From assembly GCA_963753955.1 (NCBI GenBank), contig CAVWEM010000004.1:248001-312000 (forward strand): 64,000 bases of DNA, read 5' to 3'. This document shows, piece by piece, positions 25,801 to 36,082 of the stretch. Numbering within the stretch: the first letter of the stretch is position 1; each line of letters opens with the position of its first letter. A program made the translations under genes and the position numbers. The notes under the pieces are model-generated. The model was not told the DNA's origin and ran no database searches. It worked only from the letters and a program-made list of their open reading frames with translations. Origin of the DNA: Methylumidiphilus sp963753955 (lineage in GTDB: Bacteria > Pseudomonadota > Gammaproteobacteria > Methylococcales > Methylococcaceae).

Positions 25801-26756
25801 CCGCGCTCACGATCTGAATGAATTGAAACAAAAACACGCGGCGGCGGCGGTGGAAAACTTCCAGGAATTGGCCCAGGAGGAATTGGCGATGACGGGCCGC
25901 AAGGAATGGGATTTTGGCGATTTGGCAGACCGTTACCAATCCGGGCAGATTCATGGATACCCTGCTTTGGTGGACGAAGGCGATACCGTGGGCCTTAGGG
26001 TTTTCGACACGGTGGAAAAAGCCGCCGCAGCCCAGGAGCGAGGTCTGGTGCGTTTGTTCCGTTTGGCGATGGCCAAGGAATTGAAATACCTGCGCAAGAA
26101 CCTGACCATCACTGCCCCTGCCGAATTGGCTTACCGGCAAGTGCCGAAAGCATCCTTTCTTGTATCCCGAATTCCTACCGGGCCGCGATCTGCGCGAGGA
26201 TGTGCTGGATCGCATCATGGCTGCGTTGTATCTGGACGGCCATCCCGACATCCGCACGAAAGCGGCTTTTGGTCAGCGCTTGGAAGAGTGCCGCCGGGAA
26301 GTGGTGCCGGTGGGTAACGCCAATGCCAAAATCTCCGACGAAATTTTAAACCTTTACAATGACCTCACACGGAAACTGAAAACTCGTGCCGATCCTGCCG
26401 CGCAAGATATGCAGGGGCAATTGGAGCTGTTGGTCTATGCCGGGTTTGTCGCCGCCACGCCATACCCCAATTTGAAGGAAATCCCTCGATACCTGAAAGC
26501 CATGCTATACCGTCTGGACAAATCCCTCCAAGATCCAGGCCGCGATAGTCGGCTGCTTGCCGAGATAGCCCCGTGGCTGAAGAAATATTGGGATAGGGTG
26601 AAATCGGGCAAGGACAAGATCCCGCCCGAACGGGATGGTTTCCGCTGGATGTTGGAGGAGTTTAGGGTATCCCTGTTTGCCCAGTCTCTGAAAACCCCTT
26701 ATCCGGTTTCGGCAAAGCGGCTGGAAGAGGCTTGGGGGAACAAGCTCAAGCTTTAG
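22871..26756 (+). CDS. hrpA: DEAH-box RNA helicase HrpA (one frameshift near the 3' end)
   Basis: About 1,295 residues after frame correction, matching the roughly 1,300 of E. coli HrpA. Walker A GETGSGKTT is at residues 97-105, the DEAH box IIDEAHERSLN at about 190-200, SATID in motif III, and motif VI SANQRAGRCGRVGPG. The long DUF3418 C-terminal region follows. At 26146-26150 one extra base after YRQVPK breaks the frame; removal restores HPFLYPEFLPGRDLREDVLDRI, read in the next frame to 26756. HrpA is an ATP-dependent 3'-5' RNA helicase that rescues stalled or collided ribosomes. It converges with tldD, overlapping it by 4 bases. Confidence 0.93.
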
Positions 26757-28198
26757 ATGCTGGTTCCGCCTACCGTCAGACCGTCCACCCGCAACGAGGG
26801 CTGGCCGACGCCTACCGGCACACTTTGGCCGTCCTTGCCGCAGGAGCCGACACCGGTGTCCAATTCCAGGTCGTTGCCGACCATGCTGACGCGGGTCAGC
26901 ACTTCCGGGCCGTTACCAATCAGCGTCGCGCCTTTCACCGGGCGGGTGATCTTGCCGTTTTCGATCAAATACGCCTCGCTGGTGGAGAACACGAATTTGC
27001 CGGAGGTGATGTCCACCTGCCCGCCGGCAAAATTCTTGGCGTACAGGCCATTGCCCACCGAGGCGATGATTTCTTGCGGGTCGTGCTGCCCGGCCAGCAT
27101 GTAGGTGTTGGTCATGCGGGGCATCGGCAGGTGGGCATAGGATTCGCGCCGCCCGTTGCCGGTCGGGGCGACGCCCATCAGCCGCGCGTTCAGCTTGTCT
27201 TGCATATAGCCTTTGAGGATGCCATTTTCGATCAGCACATTGTATTGCGTAGGCGTGCCTTCGTCGTCAATGTTCAGCGAGCCGCGCCGACCGGGGAGGG
27301 TGCCGTCATCCACCACGGTGCATAGCGGCGAGGCCACCCGTTCGCCGACGCGCCCGCTGAACACCGAGGTGCCTTTGCGGTTGAAGTCGCCTTCCAGGCC
27401 ATGGCCCACGGCCTCATGCAGCAGCACACCGGGCCAGCCTGGCCCCAGCACCACGGTCATGTTCCCGGCCGGGGCTTCCACCGCTTCCAGATTGATCAAG
27501 GCCAGCCGCACGGCCTCCCGCGCATAGTCCGAGGCCCGGCCATTTTCCAGGAAATAGCGGTAATCCGCCCGCGCCCCGCCGCCGGAACTGCCCTGCTCAC
27601 GCCGTCCGTTCTGTTGGACGATGACGCTGACGTTGAGCCGCACCAGCGGGCGCACGTCGCCATGCATGATGCCGTCCTGGCCCAAGACTAAAATCACGTC
27701 ATGCGCACCGATCAGACTGACCATCACCTGCTCGACGCGGGGGTCGAGCTTGCGGGCTTGCGCGTCGAGGCGTTGCAGCAATTCGATTTTTTCCTCTTCG
27801 GGCAGGGATTGCAGTGGATCGGTGGGCGGGTATAGCATCCGGTTCGATGGGTCGGAGGCCACGGCCAGTTTGCCTTCATGGCCTGAGAAGGCGATGGCGC
27901 GGGCGTTCTTGGCCGCATCCAACAAGGCGGGCAGGGTGATTTCATCGCTGTAGGCGAAGCCGGTCTTTTCGCCCGACACGGCACGTACCCCGGCCCCCTT
28001 CTCGATGCTATGGCTGCCTTCCTTGACGATGCCATCTTCCAGCCCCCAAGATTCGTAATGACTGGATTGCAGGTAAATGTCGGCGGCATCCACCGATGCT
28101 CCGAGCAGCGCCCCCATGACGCGGTCGATGTCGCCGCCAGTGAGCCCCGCCGGTTCCAGGATGGAATGGCGGGCGAGATATAAGGATTGGTTGGCCAT
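26753..28198 (-). CDS. tldD: Metalloprotease TldD
   Basis: A 481-residue TldD. The zinc/catalytic motif HEAVGHGLEGD is at residues 261-271, after GPGWPGVLL, and the family C-terminus (YLIENGKITRPVKGATLIGNGPEVL, then the GSCGKDGQSVPVGVGQPSLRVDGLTVGG region) is intact. With TldE it degrades unfolded peptides, matures microcin B17 and removes the CcdA antitoxin in E. coli. It is the third gene of the rng-yhdP-tldD unit, the same order as in E. coli; tldE is not in this window. Confidence 0.96.
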   Translation of the reverse strand: MANQSLYLARHSILEPAGLTGGDIDRVMGALLGASVDAADIYLQSSHYESWGLEDGIVKEGSHSIEKGAGVRAVSGEKTGFAYSDEITLPALLDAAKNARAIAFSGHEGKLAVASDPSNRMLYPPTDPLQSLPEEEKIELLQRLDAQARKLDPRVEQVMVSLIGAHDVILVLGQDGIMHGDVRPLVRLNVSVIVQQNGRREQGSSGGGARADYRYFLENGRASDYAREAVRLALINLEAVEAPAGNMTVVLGPGWPGVLLHEAVGHGLEGDFNRKGTSVFSGRVGERVASPLCTVVDDGTLPGRRGSLNIDDEGTPTQYNVLIENGILKGYMQDKLNARLMGVAPTGNGRRESYAHLPMPRMTNTYMLAGQHDPQEIIASVGNGLYAKNFAGGQVDITSGKFVFSTSEAYLIENGKITRPVKGATLIGNGPEVLTRVSMVGNDLELDTGVGSCGKDGQSVPVGVGQPSLRVDGLTVGGTSI

Positions 28199-28243
28199 GG
28201 CTTGTCTAAAAGGTAAGGGAAATTAAAGGGTGGCGATCCGGTT

Positions 28244-31200
28244 TCACGGTTGTTCAGCGTTATTGCTTCCCATGCCGGATATGTCTTTGATGCCGGTCCA
28301 AGCCCGGTTGATCATATCAAAGGGTGTGCTGCCTCCCACCCGTTTGATCTGTGGATTGTCCCAAGTTCCGGTGACGGCGTAATTGGTGCTGGTGATGTTG
28401 GCATCCTCCGCGCCCACCAAGCGGCTTGCGATGTTGATGACCGCCCCCACCGCCGCCCCGCCGACCATAGGCACGGCGAGGGGGATGGAGGCCAGGGGAT
28501 GGGGCATCACCGAGATGGTTTGGTCGAAATCATGGTCCGCCAAGCCGACCCTGCCGATGACCAAAATGTCGGCGGCGGCGGCGTCGATGACGAAGCCCTT
28601 GGTCCTAGCCTGCCCAGTTTCCAGGTTGAAGACCCCTTCCATGCCGTCATAAGCCAAGCCTTTGCCGAAGAGGTCGCTGAAATCCAGCAACAGCAGCCGC
28701 CGCAAGGTATATAAGTTTAACATGCCCAAGGCGCGGCCTAGGCCGGGTTCCACCTGCAACACGCTGCCCCGGCCCATTTTAAGGCGGACATCCCCTGCCA
28801 TGGCGGTGGCGGAAAATTGATGCGGCGAGCCTTGCCAGTTCAAGGAGAAGGCCGACTCGGTGGGCGTGTACAGGATCTCCTTGTCAAAACCCAACAGAGT
28901 CAGAAATCCGCCAAGGTCGCTGACTTTCAGCTTCCCTGCCAGCTTGGTTTCGTCGCGGCCATCCTGGCGCATCCAGCTCCCTCTGAGGTCTAGGTTGTGG
29001 TTCTCGGTATGCAGGTTCATGCGCTTGATGTTCATACCTGCAGTCCACTGCTCGGTTTCCAGGGCCAACTCGCCGAGGTTGGCCCCCTGCCGCAGCAATT
29101 GCCGGGCATGGATTTGCAGCGTGGGCAGGCGGGCGGGGTCGGGCGTTTGCCCTTCCTTGTCCTCGGCAAGCTTGGGCAGGTTTAGGCTGTCCAGATCCAG
29201 TCGGAGGGCGGCATGGCCGAACTCTGGGTTGGCGGCGCTGAAATTCCCTTTGGCGTATTTGCAATCCACAAAGCCTGAAAGTTCGCTGGCTTCGCGAGTG
29301 CCGGCCAGTCTTAACGGGCCTAAGTCTTCCCCGTTCCAGGATAGGCGTCCCACCTGGATGTCGAGTGCGCGGGGCAGGGTGGATTGCTCCATTCCGAGGC
29401 CGGTTTCCATGAGCAGCGTGCGCCAAACCCCCAAATCCAGGCTATCCAGCTTAAGATTCAGCCCCAAGCCAGGTTCCCCAGAAGTGGTGGATGCCGAAGT
29501 TTTCCCCCAGGATAGGTCGCCGCTTTCCATGCGGAAACCCTCGGCATAGGAAAACAACATGCGGGCTTGGCCTTCATGGCCATATGCCAGGCTCAAGGAG
29601 GAATTCCCGCCTTGCCGCAGGGTCAAGGAGGCGCTGAGTTCTTTTGCCAACGCGGCAGGTTTGGCCAGGGGGCGGGCAGCTTCAGCTCCAGTCCGTTCAG
29701 GTCGGAGGCCAAGTCGATGCGCAACGGGGCGCTGGCGGGATCCAGGGACTTGGGGATTTGCAGGTTCAAGCGATAGCCGAATCTGCCCTCGGCATATTGC
29801 CAGCCCTTTGCCGGAATGACCTTGCGCAACGCGGCCACGCTGGTTTTGCCGGCTATGTCGAAGAGGATGTCGTCCTTTTGCTGGTTCACATCGACGAGGA
29901 TGGGCTCGTCCATGGCTTTGGCTGCGATTTGTCGGGCGGCCATGCCGTTGCCATCGAAGCTCAATTCGCCGGTGATATCCTGCACTTTCAGATTGATTCC
30001 CTTCAGCGCCAGACTGTCGTTTTTCAATTGCAACAGCCCGTTTACACCCATCTCGCCAGCCACCAAAGGAACCAGGAGCTTCAGATCCAGATGCGCCGCG
30101 CCGCTGCCATCGAATGCCTTAGCCAAGCGTTGGGGGATATGGCGGACGGGGGTTTGTTGCAGGAATTTCAGGGTTTGGGCCAATTCAATATCAAAATCGC
30201 TTTTCAAGTTGAGCCAGGAATTGCCGATGAAGCTGGCGATTTCGGCGTGGACCGGTTTCAAAGGGATGTCGCCGATGCGTCCGCCCTCGGAGTCGATGAA
30301 TAGGGCGGGGCCAAAAAACAAGACATTGGCTTTGACTCCGTACAAGCGGGGCCATTGCGGGTGGAACTCAAGATCCATGTTTTCCGTAGCCAGCTTGGCT
30401 TCAAACAAGCCTTCCCCGTTGGGGAAAGGGAAATCCGCGAGACGTCCGCGCAGCAGCACATCGGCCTGGCTCACTGTGCCGCCATGGTAGGCATTGCTGT
30501 GCCATTGCGCAGTCGGCGGATCCATGGCGGTCAGCGGTAGATAGTCGCGCAGGCGGGCGGTATCCACGTCGCGCAGTTGGGCGCTCAAGTCGATGGAGGG
30601 CGACCTGCCTTCCCCGGCTGGCAGATCCAGGGCGAAGCCGCCGCCGGCCGCAAGCCCTGGGACGTTTAGCTTGATGCCGTTGCCGACGATTCGCCAGGCG
30701 GAACCGGCGAACAGATTGGGGGGGGGCGTTGGCGCTTCGGCTGGGGGGGGCATGGAAAACAGAGGGGACAGGGCAGGGCCGGTCCTGTGCCAAGCCAGCT
30801 TGCCTTCCAGCGTATCCAGCGCGAGGGGTTTTGGAAACAGGCTGGGCAAGTTCATTTCTGTCTTGCCCAGTCGCAGGTCGATGCGCCCGTCGCGGTCATT
30901 GCCGCATAGGCGGCCATCGAACCGGCTCAGGCCCGGCCCATCCTTGTTAAAGTTGAGGCTCAAACCGTCCAGCTCGCCGCAAAATCCGAAACGTCCGTCG
31001 GCCTGGTAAACCAGGCGCGCATCGCGTACCTCGCCACGCGGAGAAAGCGTCCGCAGCGTTTCTTGGGCTTGGCTGTCCAAGACGGGCAGTGTGCTTAGGA
31101 GGGTGGATGTCTCGTTCAGGCGCAGATAGCCGAATGCCGCCCGCAACGCCTGCAAACCGCCGTCCGCGCTTCGCTCCATGGCGACGGCGAAATCGGTTTC

Positions 31201-32157
31201 AGGCCAGGATTTCCCGCCGTGGGCGAGGATGAAGTGTTTGCCATCCAGCCGCCATGCGTTTCCTTGCCATTGCCAACGCAGCCCGCCGGCCAGCTTGTCC
31301 AGACTTAGCATCCCCTCGGGCCGGTCAGTCCTGCGCCAGGTGAAAACGGGCCGATCTAGGTCGATCTTGCCTGCCACCTCCTGCAAGACGCCATCGCGCC
31401 ATTCGCCCCAGGCTTGGAAACCGGCCTCACCTGAGCGCATCCTTAGCTTTAAGGATTCCCCGAAGACGCCCTCGCGCAGGCGCTTGCCGTCCAGAAAGGC
31501 GCGACCGTTCCAGCCCGTGGGGAGTTGTGGATTGCCTTCGATATCCGCCGACAGGCGCATGGACTTGCCCAGTTTTCCCGGCAAATCCACCCGGATGTCC
31601 AGGATATGGCGGATGCCCCGGTTGCGCAGCCGGGCTTGGACGCGGCCTAGGGGCATCGTTTGTCCTTCCAGGCCGTCGGCCCATTCCAAGTCGATGTTGG
31701 AAAACCGTATTTCCCCTTCCGCAAATAGCCACGCAGGAGAATTGGGTTTCAAGCCCGCCACCCCAAAAGAACCGTCAGGCTTGCGGAACAGGCGCAAGCG
31801 TCCGCCTTCCAGTTCGATGCGGTCGACCACCGGTTTGCCGGACAGCAGTGAATGGGGCAGATCCAAGCCCACCCCCAGGCGCTCGAACTCCACCGCTGGC
31901 CCATTCTGCGCGGCGTTGTCGATGTGGAAGCCGCGCATCATCAATTCCGGCTTGAAACCGCGCATCCCCGCCGACAAGGCCTTGATATGCACGGTTTCAT
32001 CTATGATCCTGCCAATGCCTACCTGCAATTCCTCGCGCCATTCGGCGGCCCTAGGCAGCAGCCAGAAGCGCACCACGCTCAAGGCCAGCGCCGTGGAGAC
32101 TAGGCAGGCCAGCAGCACATGGCGTGCGAAGCGGCTTAAATGCAGGATGATCTTCAA
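28244..32157 (-). CDS. yhdP: YhdP, AsmA/TamB-like envelope lipid-transport protein (one frameshift)
   Basis: About 1,300 residues once frames are joined. An N-terminal membrane anchor (HVLLACLVSTALALSVVRFW, about residues 14-33) is followed by a very long periplasmic beta-rich region (DUF3971 then AsmA-type). YhdP bridges the periplasm and carries phospholipids to the outer membrane. A run of five G residues at 29668-29672 lacks one base; adding it joins LKLPAP to LAKPAALAKELSASLTLRQ and links the 844- and 468-codon frames. Gene order rng-yhdP-tldD matches E. coli, with 27 bases from the rng stop and 45 bases to tldD. Confidence 0.9.
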
Positions 32158-32184
32158 GCGGGGGATAGGCCGTCAAAGAGGCTG

Positions 32185-33639
32185 TCAAAGCAGCACGACA
32201 TCGTATTGCTCCTGGCTGTATTGGGCTTCCGCCCGAAATTTGACGCTGACTTTCAGGAACGTTTCCAGTTCGGAGAGCATGTCAGCCTCTTCGTCCAAGA
32301 GGCGCTCCACCACCTCGTTGGAGGCCAGCACCAGCAATTCTTGGACATTATACTGGCGCACTTCGCGGATGATTTCACGGAAAATCTCCAGGCAGACGGT
32401 TTCCGCCGTTTTTAACACCCCGCGCCCGGTGCAACAAGGGCAGGGTTCGCACAGGATATGTTCCAGGCTCTCGCGGGTACGCTTGCGGGTCATCTCCACC
32501 AGTCCCAGGGACGAGACCGCGCTGATCGAGTTTTTCGCGTGGTCTTTTTCCAGGCTCTTCTCCAGGGATTGCAACACCTGATTTTTGTGGTCGGCGTCGC
32601 GCATGTCGATGAAATCGATGATGATGATGCCACCCAGGTTGCGCAGCCGCAATTGCCGGGCGATGGCCTGCGCTGCCTCCAGGTTGGTCTTGAAAATGGT
32701 CTCCTCCAGGTTGCGCCCGCCGACAAACGCGCCGGTGTTCACGTCCACCGTCGTCATCGCCTCGGTCTGGTCAAAAATCAGGTAGCCGCCCGATTTGAGC
32801 GGCACCTTGCGATCCAGCGCCCGCTGGATTTCCTCCTCCACGCCGTAGAGGTCGAACAAGGGCCGTTCCCCTGAATAGTGTTCGATCAAAGGCAGGCTCT
32901 CCGGCACGAACTCCTTGGCGAATTTGTGCAGGCGGGTATAGGTCTCGCGGGAATCCACGCGGATTTTCTCCACCCGGTTGCGCTGCAAGTCACGCAGCAC
33001 CCGCATCCCCAGGGGCAAATCCTCATGCAGCAGGGTCTTCACCTTCACCGTCTTGATGCGTTGGGCGATGGAGTTCCACAGTTTTTGCAGGAACAGCATG
33101 TCCGCCCGCAAAGCCGCCTCTTCCGCCCCTTCTGCCGCCGTGCGGCAGATGAAGCCGCCCGTGCTGTGTTCGCGCAGAAAAATCTCCATGATCCCCTTAA
33201 GCCGCACCCGCTCGGATTCACACTCGATGCGTTGGGAAACCCCGCAAACCTTGCAATAAGGCATGAACACCTGATACACGGAGGGGATGGAGATGTCCGT
33301 GGTCAGCCTGGCCCCCTTGGTTCCCAGCGGATCTTTGATGACCTGAACGATCAAGTCTTGGCCTTCATGGAACGCCAGTTCGATCTGATCTTTACCCGCC
33401 CGGCACGAGTCGCTGGCGTTGAGGTCGGAGACGTGCAGGAAGGCGGCGCGTTCCAGGCCGATGTCCACGAATGCCGCCTGCATCCCCGGCAAGACCCGCG
33501 CCACGCGGCCCTTGTAAATATTGCCCACCAGCCCCCGCTTGCGCGCCCGCTCGATCAGCACTTCCTGCAATACGCCATTTTCGACGATGGCGACGCGAGT
33601 CTCGGGCGGGGTGACGTTGATGAGGATTTCATCGCTCAT
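32185..33639 (-). CDS. rng: Ribonuclease G
   Basis: A 484-residue protein from ATG 33639 (MSDEILINVTPPETRVAIVENG); an in-frame extension to 33663 is less likely. The S1 domain is residues about 37-125 (GNIYKGRVARVLPGMQAAFVDIG). The metal-binding aspartate region IIIIDFIDMRDADHK is at about 298-312, and the zinc-link cysteines CEPCPCCTGRG at about 404-414. RNase G matures the 5' end of 16S rRNA and degrades certain mRNAs. It is the first gene of the rng-yhdP-tldD unit; maf, which usually precedes it, is absent. Confidence 0.95.
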   Translation of the reverse strand: MSDEILINVTPPETRVAIVENGVLQEVLIERARKRGLVGNIYKGRVARVLPGMQAAFVDIGLERAAFLHVSDLNASDSCRAGKDQIELAFHEGQDLIVQVIKDPLGTKGARLTTDISIPSVYQVFMPYCKVCGVSQRIECESERVRLKGIMEIFLREHSTGGFICRTAAEGAEEAALRADMLFLQKLWNSIAQRIKTVKVKTLLHEDLPLGMRVLRDLQRNRVEKIRVDSRETYTRLHKFAKEFVPESLPLIEHYSGERPLFDLYGVEEEIQRALDRKVPLKSGGYLIFDQTEAMTTVDVNTGAFVGGRNLEETIFKTNLEAAQAIARQLRLRNLGGIIIIDFIDMRDADHKNQVLQSLEKSLEKDHAKNSISAVSSLGLVEMTRKRTRESLEHILCEPCPCCTGRGVLKTAETVCLEIFREIIREVRQYNVQELLVLASNEVVERLLDEEADMLSELETFLKVSVKFRAEAQYSQEQYDVVLL

Positions 33640-34129
33640 CGGTGTCGGGCTCCCGAATCCCATTTAGGTTTTTTTGCCTGTTCAAGCGCTTGCATGGACT
33701 TCATTGGCTGTGTTCTTCAAAAAATGACCGACATTGTAGCAAAGGCTGGCGGGCTCTTTCTCAGTGAAACCTGTCCGTCTGCCATTCTCAAGCGGAGGAT
33801 GGCCGTTGACCGCAGCCAAGCCATCAGTTTGGAATACTACCGGGAAGGGCCATAGGGCCATACAAAGGATGCGCTGAGGAAAGTAGCGCAATACTTGTGT
33901 AACTCATTGATGCGCCTCCTCCTTTGCCGGCACATCCTTTGCGAGCTCGGCTTGATTGCGGGGGCTTCGGCCCCGACCCCCACGGAATGCAAAGCTTGCT
34001 TTGGCGTTGTTAAGCTGGCACAAAGCCCCCGAATGAGAATAGCCGGGTATGGCTTGCCTTTAATCCATCAAGACTGTAAAACTCTAGGCCGTTGTTTTCA
34101 ACCCGTATTCGGGAAACGCCTAGGAACCC
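33640..34129. other. Gap upstream of rng and the STAND remnant
   Basis: It holds the divergent promoter region for rng. A 234-codon plus-strand frame from 33895 is open across it, but its first 90 codons do not look like protein; the coding part starts inside the STAND remnant. No repeat is evident. Confidence 0.4.
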
Positions 34130-34707
34130 ATGTCTTTGGAATATGTCGCCCTAGCTGCCGCCTCCAAACCTTGCTGAAACCCGAAGACATCGCAGCCACG
34201 GTGGCCGGTGGCATCCTCGGCAACCGTTCCGATGCGCTCTTCGTCGAAGCCATGCAAGGGCTGCGGCAACGGATGCGGGACGGCAATCTAGCGGACATCA
34301 ACCACGATGTGGAGCGGGCCAGTTTCGCTGCCTTACACGAAGCCATCGCCATTTTCACGGAGGAAGTGGCGGCGCGGGTTGGCGACAAGCCGCCGTTGCT
34401 GGCCGCTTATCAACGGCGCAAGCGCGAAGGCAGCTTGGATCGCATCGAAGCCAAACTGGATGGAATGGACGGCAAGCTGGACAGCATCCATGCCCTGCTG
34501 CAAGCCAACCCGCCCAAGCTGAAAACCCAAGCCTTCGACCTTTCCCGCCTTCCCAACCGCCACGACGACGGCGTGTTTGTGGGCCGCGAGTCAGAATGAG
34601 ACAAGCTGACCCAAGCTTGGAACAATCCCCAAACACGCATCGTCGCGTTGATCGCTATCGGCGGGGCGGGCAAGACCACGCTGGCGGGGCGCTGGGCGCG
34701 GGCGGTA
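34130..34707 (+). pseudogene. Decayed STAND/NB-ARC-type ATPase, N-terminal part
   Basis: The best start is ATG 34130 (MSLEYVALAAASK). A missing A in AAA at 34166-34168 shifts the frame; adding it gives TLLKPEDIAATVAGGILGNRS and a helical N-terminal domain with a coiled stretch (LDRIEAKLDGMDGKLDSIHALL). The linker FDLSRLPNRHDDGVFVGRE leads to an in-frame TGA at 34597-34599, then NPQTRIVALIAIGGAGKTTLAGRWARAV with a Walker A motif. The gene is cut at 34708 by a palindromic element, and no Walker B, effector or repeat domain follows. Related genes encode defence sensors. It is dead in this sequence. Confidence 0.65.
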
Positions 34708-34779
34708 GGATGCGGTGAGGAACGAACCGCATCAATCGCGGAGGACTCGAACGGTGCGATTCCTGCGTCACCGCGCCCT
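34708..34779. repeat. Palindromic element, copy 2 of 2
   Basis: It matches 2484-2558: GGATGCGGTGAGGAACGAAC at the start and TCACCGCGCCCT at the end, with the middle CATCAATCGCGGAGGACTCG close to copy 1. It follows directly on the Walker A region of the STAND remnant, as if inserted there. Confidence 0.65.
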
Positions 34780-34997
34780 TGGCCTTGGCTGATGCGGGCG
34801 AATGCGGTGTGCTATGCGGCTATTTTGGAGAAGTTCCGGTATAGCCGCTATTTGAGCAATCAACGCTGACAGCGTTGTTTGCTGTGGGGGTGACGTTCCA
34901 TGTCCAGGAGGCGGATGTGGAGGCCGTGGAGGATGTCTCCCAATTGCAGTATGGGCCGATGGTTTGACTGATGTCGCATACTTGATTACTGATGGAA

Positions 34998-35318
34998 TTA
35001 CGTTGGCATGAAGATTTCCCTTGGTTGAGCAAATTCTGGCAGCTTGTGGTGGTTGTGTATGTCACGCATACCCGGTATGCAAAGCATATTGCCCATGTTT
35101 TTGGGAATGGAGCTTTGTTGATCGGTGACTGTGCAGGTATTGGTTGAGCCGCTTGTTTTACGATTATGCGGTAGTGCACCGAAGTTGGAAGTTTGTATCA
35201 TGACAGTGTAACCGGCCCCGCCGTAATTGATAAGGTTTACAGTCGCACCGGTGGTTTGATCAGCCAAAACCATGTTGGAGCTTCCGGCCAACGCCATGGT
35301 CAGAGTAAGTAGTGCCAA
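34998..35318 (-). CDS. Possible small secreted protein, 5' end damaged
   Basis: The frame reads LALLTLTMALAGSSNMVLAD followed by QTTGATVNLINYGGAGYTVMI, which looks like a signal peptide cleaved after VLA and a small secreted domain with two cysteines. The only starts are a TTG at 35318 or an internal ATG, and a stop lies just upstream in frame (TAG AAT CCT CGT), so the natural start was probably lost next to the RAYT fossil. A second overlapping frame (34820-35179) is Cys/Ser/Thr-rich and might be the true continuation if there is an indel. Function unknown. Confidence 0.35.
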   Translation of the reverse strand: MALLTLTMALAGSSNMVLADQTTGATVNLINYGGAGYTVMIQTSNFGALPHNRKTSGSTNTCTVTDQQSSIPKNMGNMLCIPGMRDIHNHHKLPEFAQPREIFMPT

Positions 35319-35409
35319 ACGAGGATTCTAAAATTAATGTGGAATAATGCCAACCACGGGAGCAGTCGGCCATAGCTAGTACCCATGTAGGCGTATGCAG
35401 TATGCACGA

Positions 35410-35495
35410 GTTTTTCAGTGCCGCCAAGGGCCAGCCAGGATTTTCGGGAATGTTTTTGGGCCGCGCACAAAGCGTTTGCGGACGCGAAGGATACC
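35410..35495 (-). pseudogene. RAYT transposase fossil
   Basis: About 80 bases align with the RAYT gene at 5790-5875: the stretch encoding KSWLALGGTEK here corresponds to QSWLALGGAEK there, and RKRF...KTF upstream to SKRWGAIKKHF. The frame is broken around it. It shows that RAYT-type sequence once lay here too, close to several REP-like repeats. Confidence 0.5.
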
Positions 35496-35526
35496 TCAAG
35501 TTAAGGGTTGGGTTGCGGATCTATCG

Positions 35527-35585
35527 CAACCCACCATTTCCCGGCATTTGTTGGGTTGCCAAAAAGACGGCAACTCAAGCTACAG
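35527..35585. repeat. GCAACCC repeat, copy 1 of 2
   Basis: It contains GGCATTTGTTGGGTTGCC followed by AAAAAGACGGCAACTCAAG. The same order of blocks occurs at about 62214-62272 (GGTATTTGTTGGGTTGCG, then CGCAACCCAACCTA). It can form a hairpin between GTTGGGTTGC and GCAACTCAAG. Confidence 0.5.
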
Positions 35586-35646
35586 CCAGATAACCGATGA
35601 GGAACGCCGGACGGCGTTGCAAACCCCGTCGCGCTTCGTTATCTGA

Positions 35647-35844
35647 ATCTGCGCGGTTAGGCCGCATAGCGGCCGTCGAGATTTGCCGGGGGGTTCAACC
35701 CCCGGAATGTGGCGGAAGGAGGCGATCCGTCGCGTAGCGACGGTTGAAAGAAGCTGCGACCGATTGCATTGCCGGGCATTTCAACCGTTGCTACGCGACG
35801 GAATACGCATCTAGGCGCGTTCCGGGGGTTGACCCCCCGGCTAC
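35647..35844 (-). repeat. 198 bp multi-palindromic repeat, copy B (inverted)
   Basis: Same element as 22263-22461 and 61010-61208, in reverse orientation. Beyond its 35844 end a further 120 bp (to about 35965, containing GAATTCAACGAATTACTGC and TTAAGTTGGCGCGTATGGG) is shared with the DNA preceding copy C (60893-61009), so copies B and C belong to a larger unit of about 310 bp. Confidence 0.75.
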
Positions 35845-35977
35845 CGTCGGTCGCCGCTACGCGGCTTGGCCCAGACGGCAACGGCTCGACCCTATGAATT
35901 CAACGAATTACTGCTTAAGTTGGCGCGTATGGGTTGCAAACCCCGTCGCGCTTCGCAATACGGTTTTAGCGTAGAAG

Positions 35978-36007
35978 GGTGGGCAAGCGTCTTTTTGCTT
36001 GCCCACC
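35978..36007. repeat. Hairpin GGTGGGCAAGC...GCTTGCCCACC, copy 1
   Basis: A perfect 11 bp stem around a T-rich loop. The same sequence is at 61470-61499, preceded there by GTAG. A diverged relative lies near 37098-37165. Confidence 0.65.
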
Positions 36008-36082
36008 AATTTTGCCGGATTCCGCGTGGGCAAACGATACAGCCGTTTTCCCACCAGGCTACGCTGGCTATTTAATTTAGAT

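Noticed and set aside
26160..26756. Separate 198-residue gene after hrpA
   Set aside because: It is the C-terminal part of HrpA displaced by a one-base insertion at 26146-26150.
34820..35179. 119-codon Cys/Ser/Thr-rich minus-strand frame
   Set aside because: It overlaps the possible secreted protein in another frame with no start signal; it could be its continuation after an indel, but I cannot support it as a separate gene.
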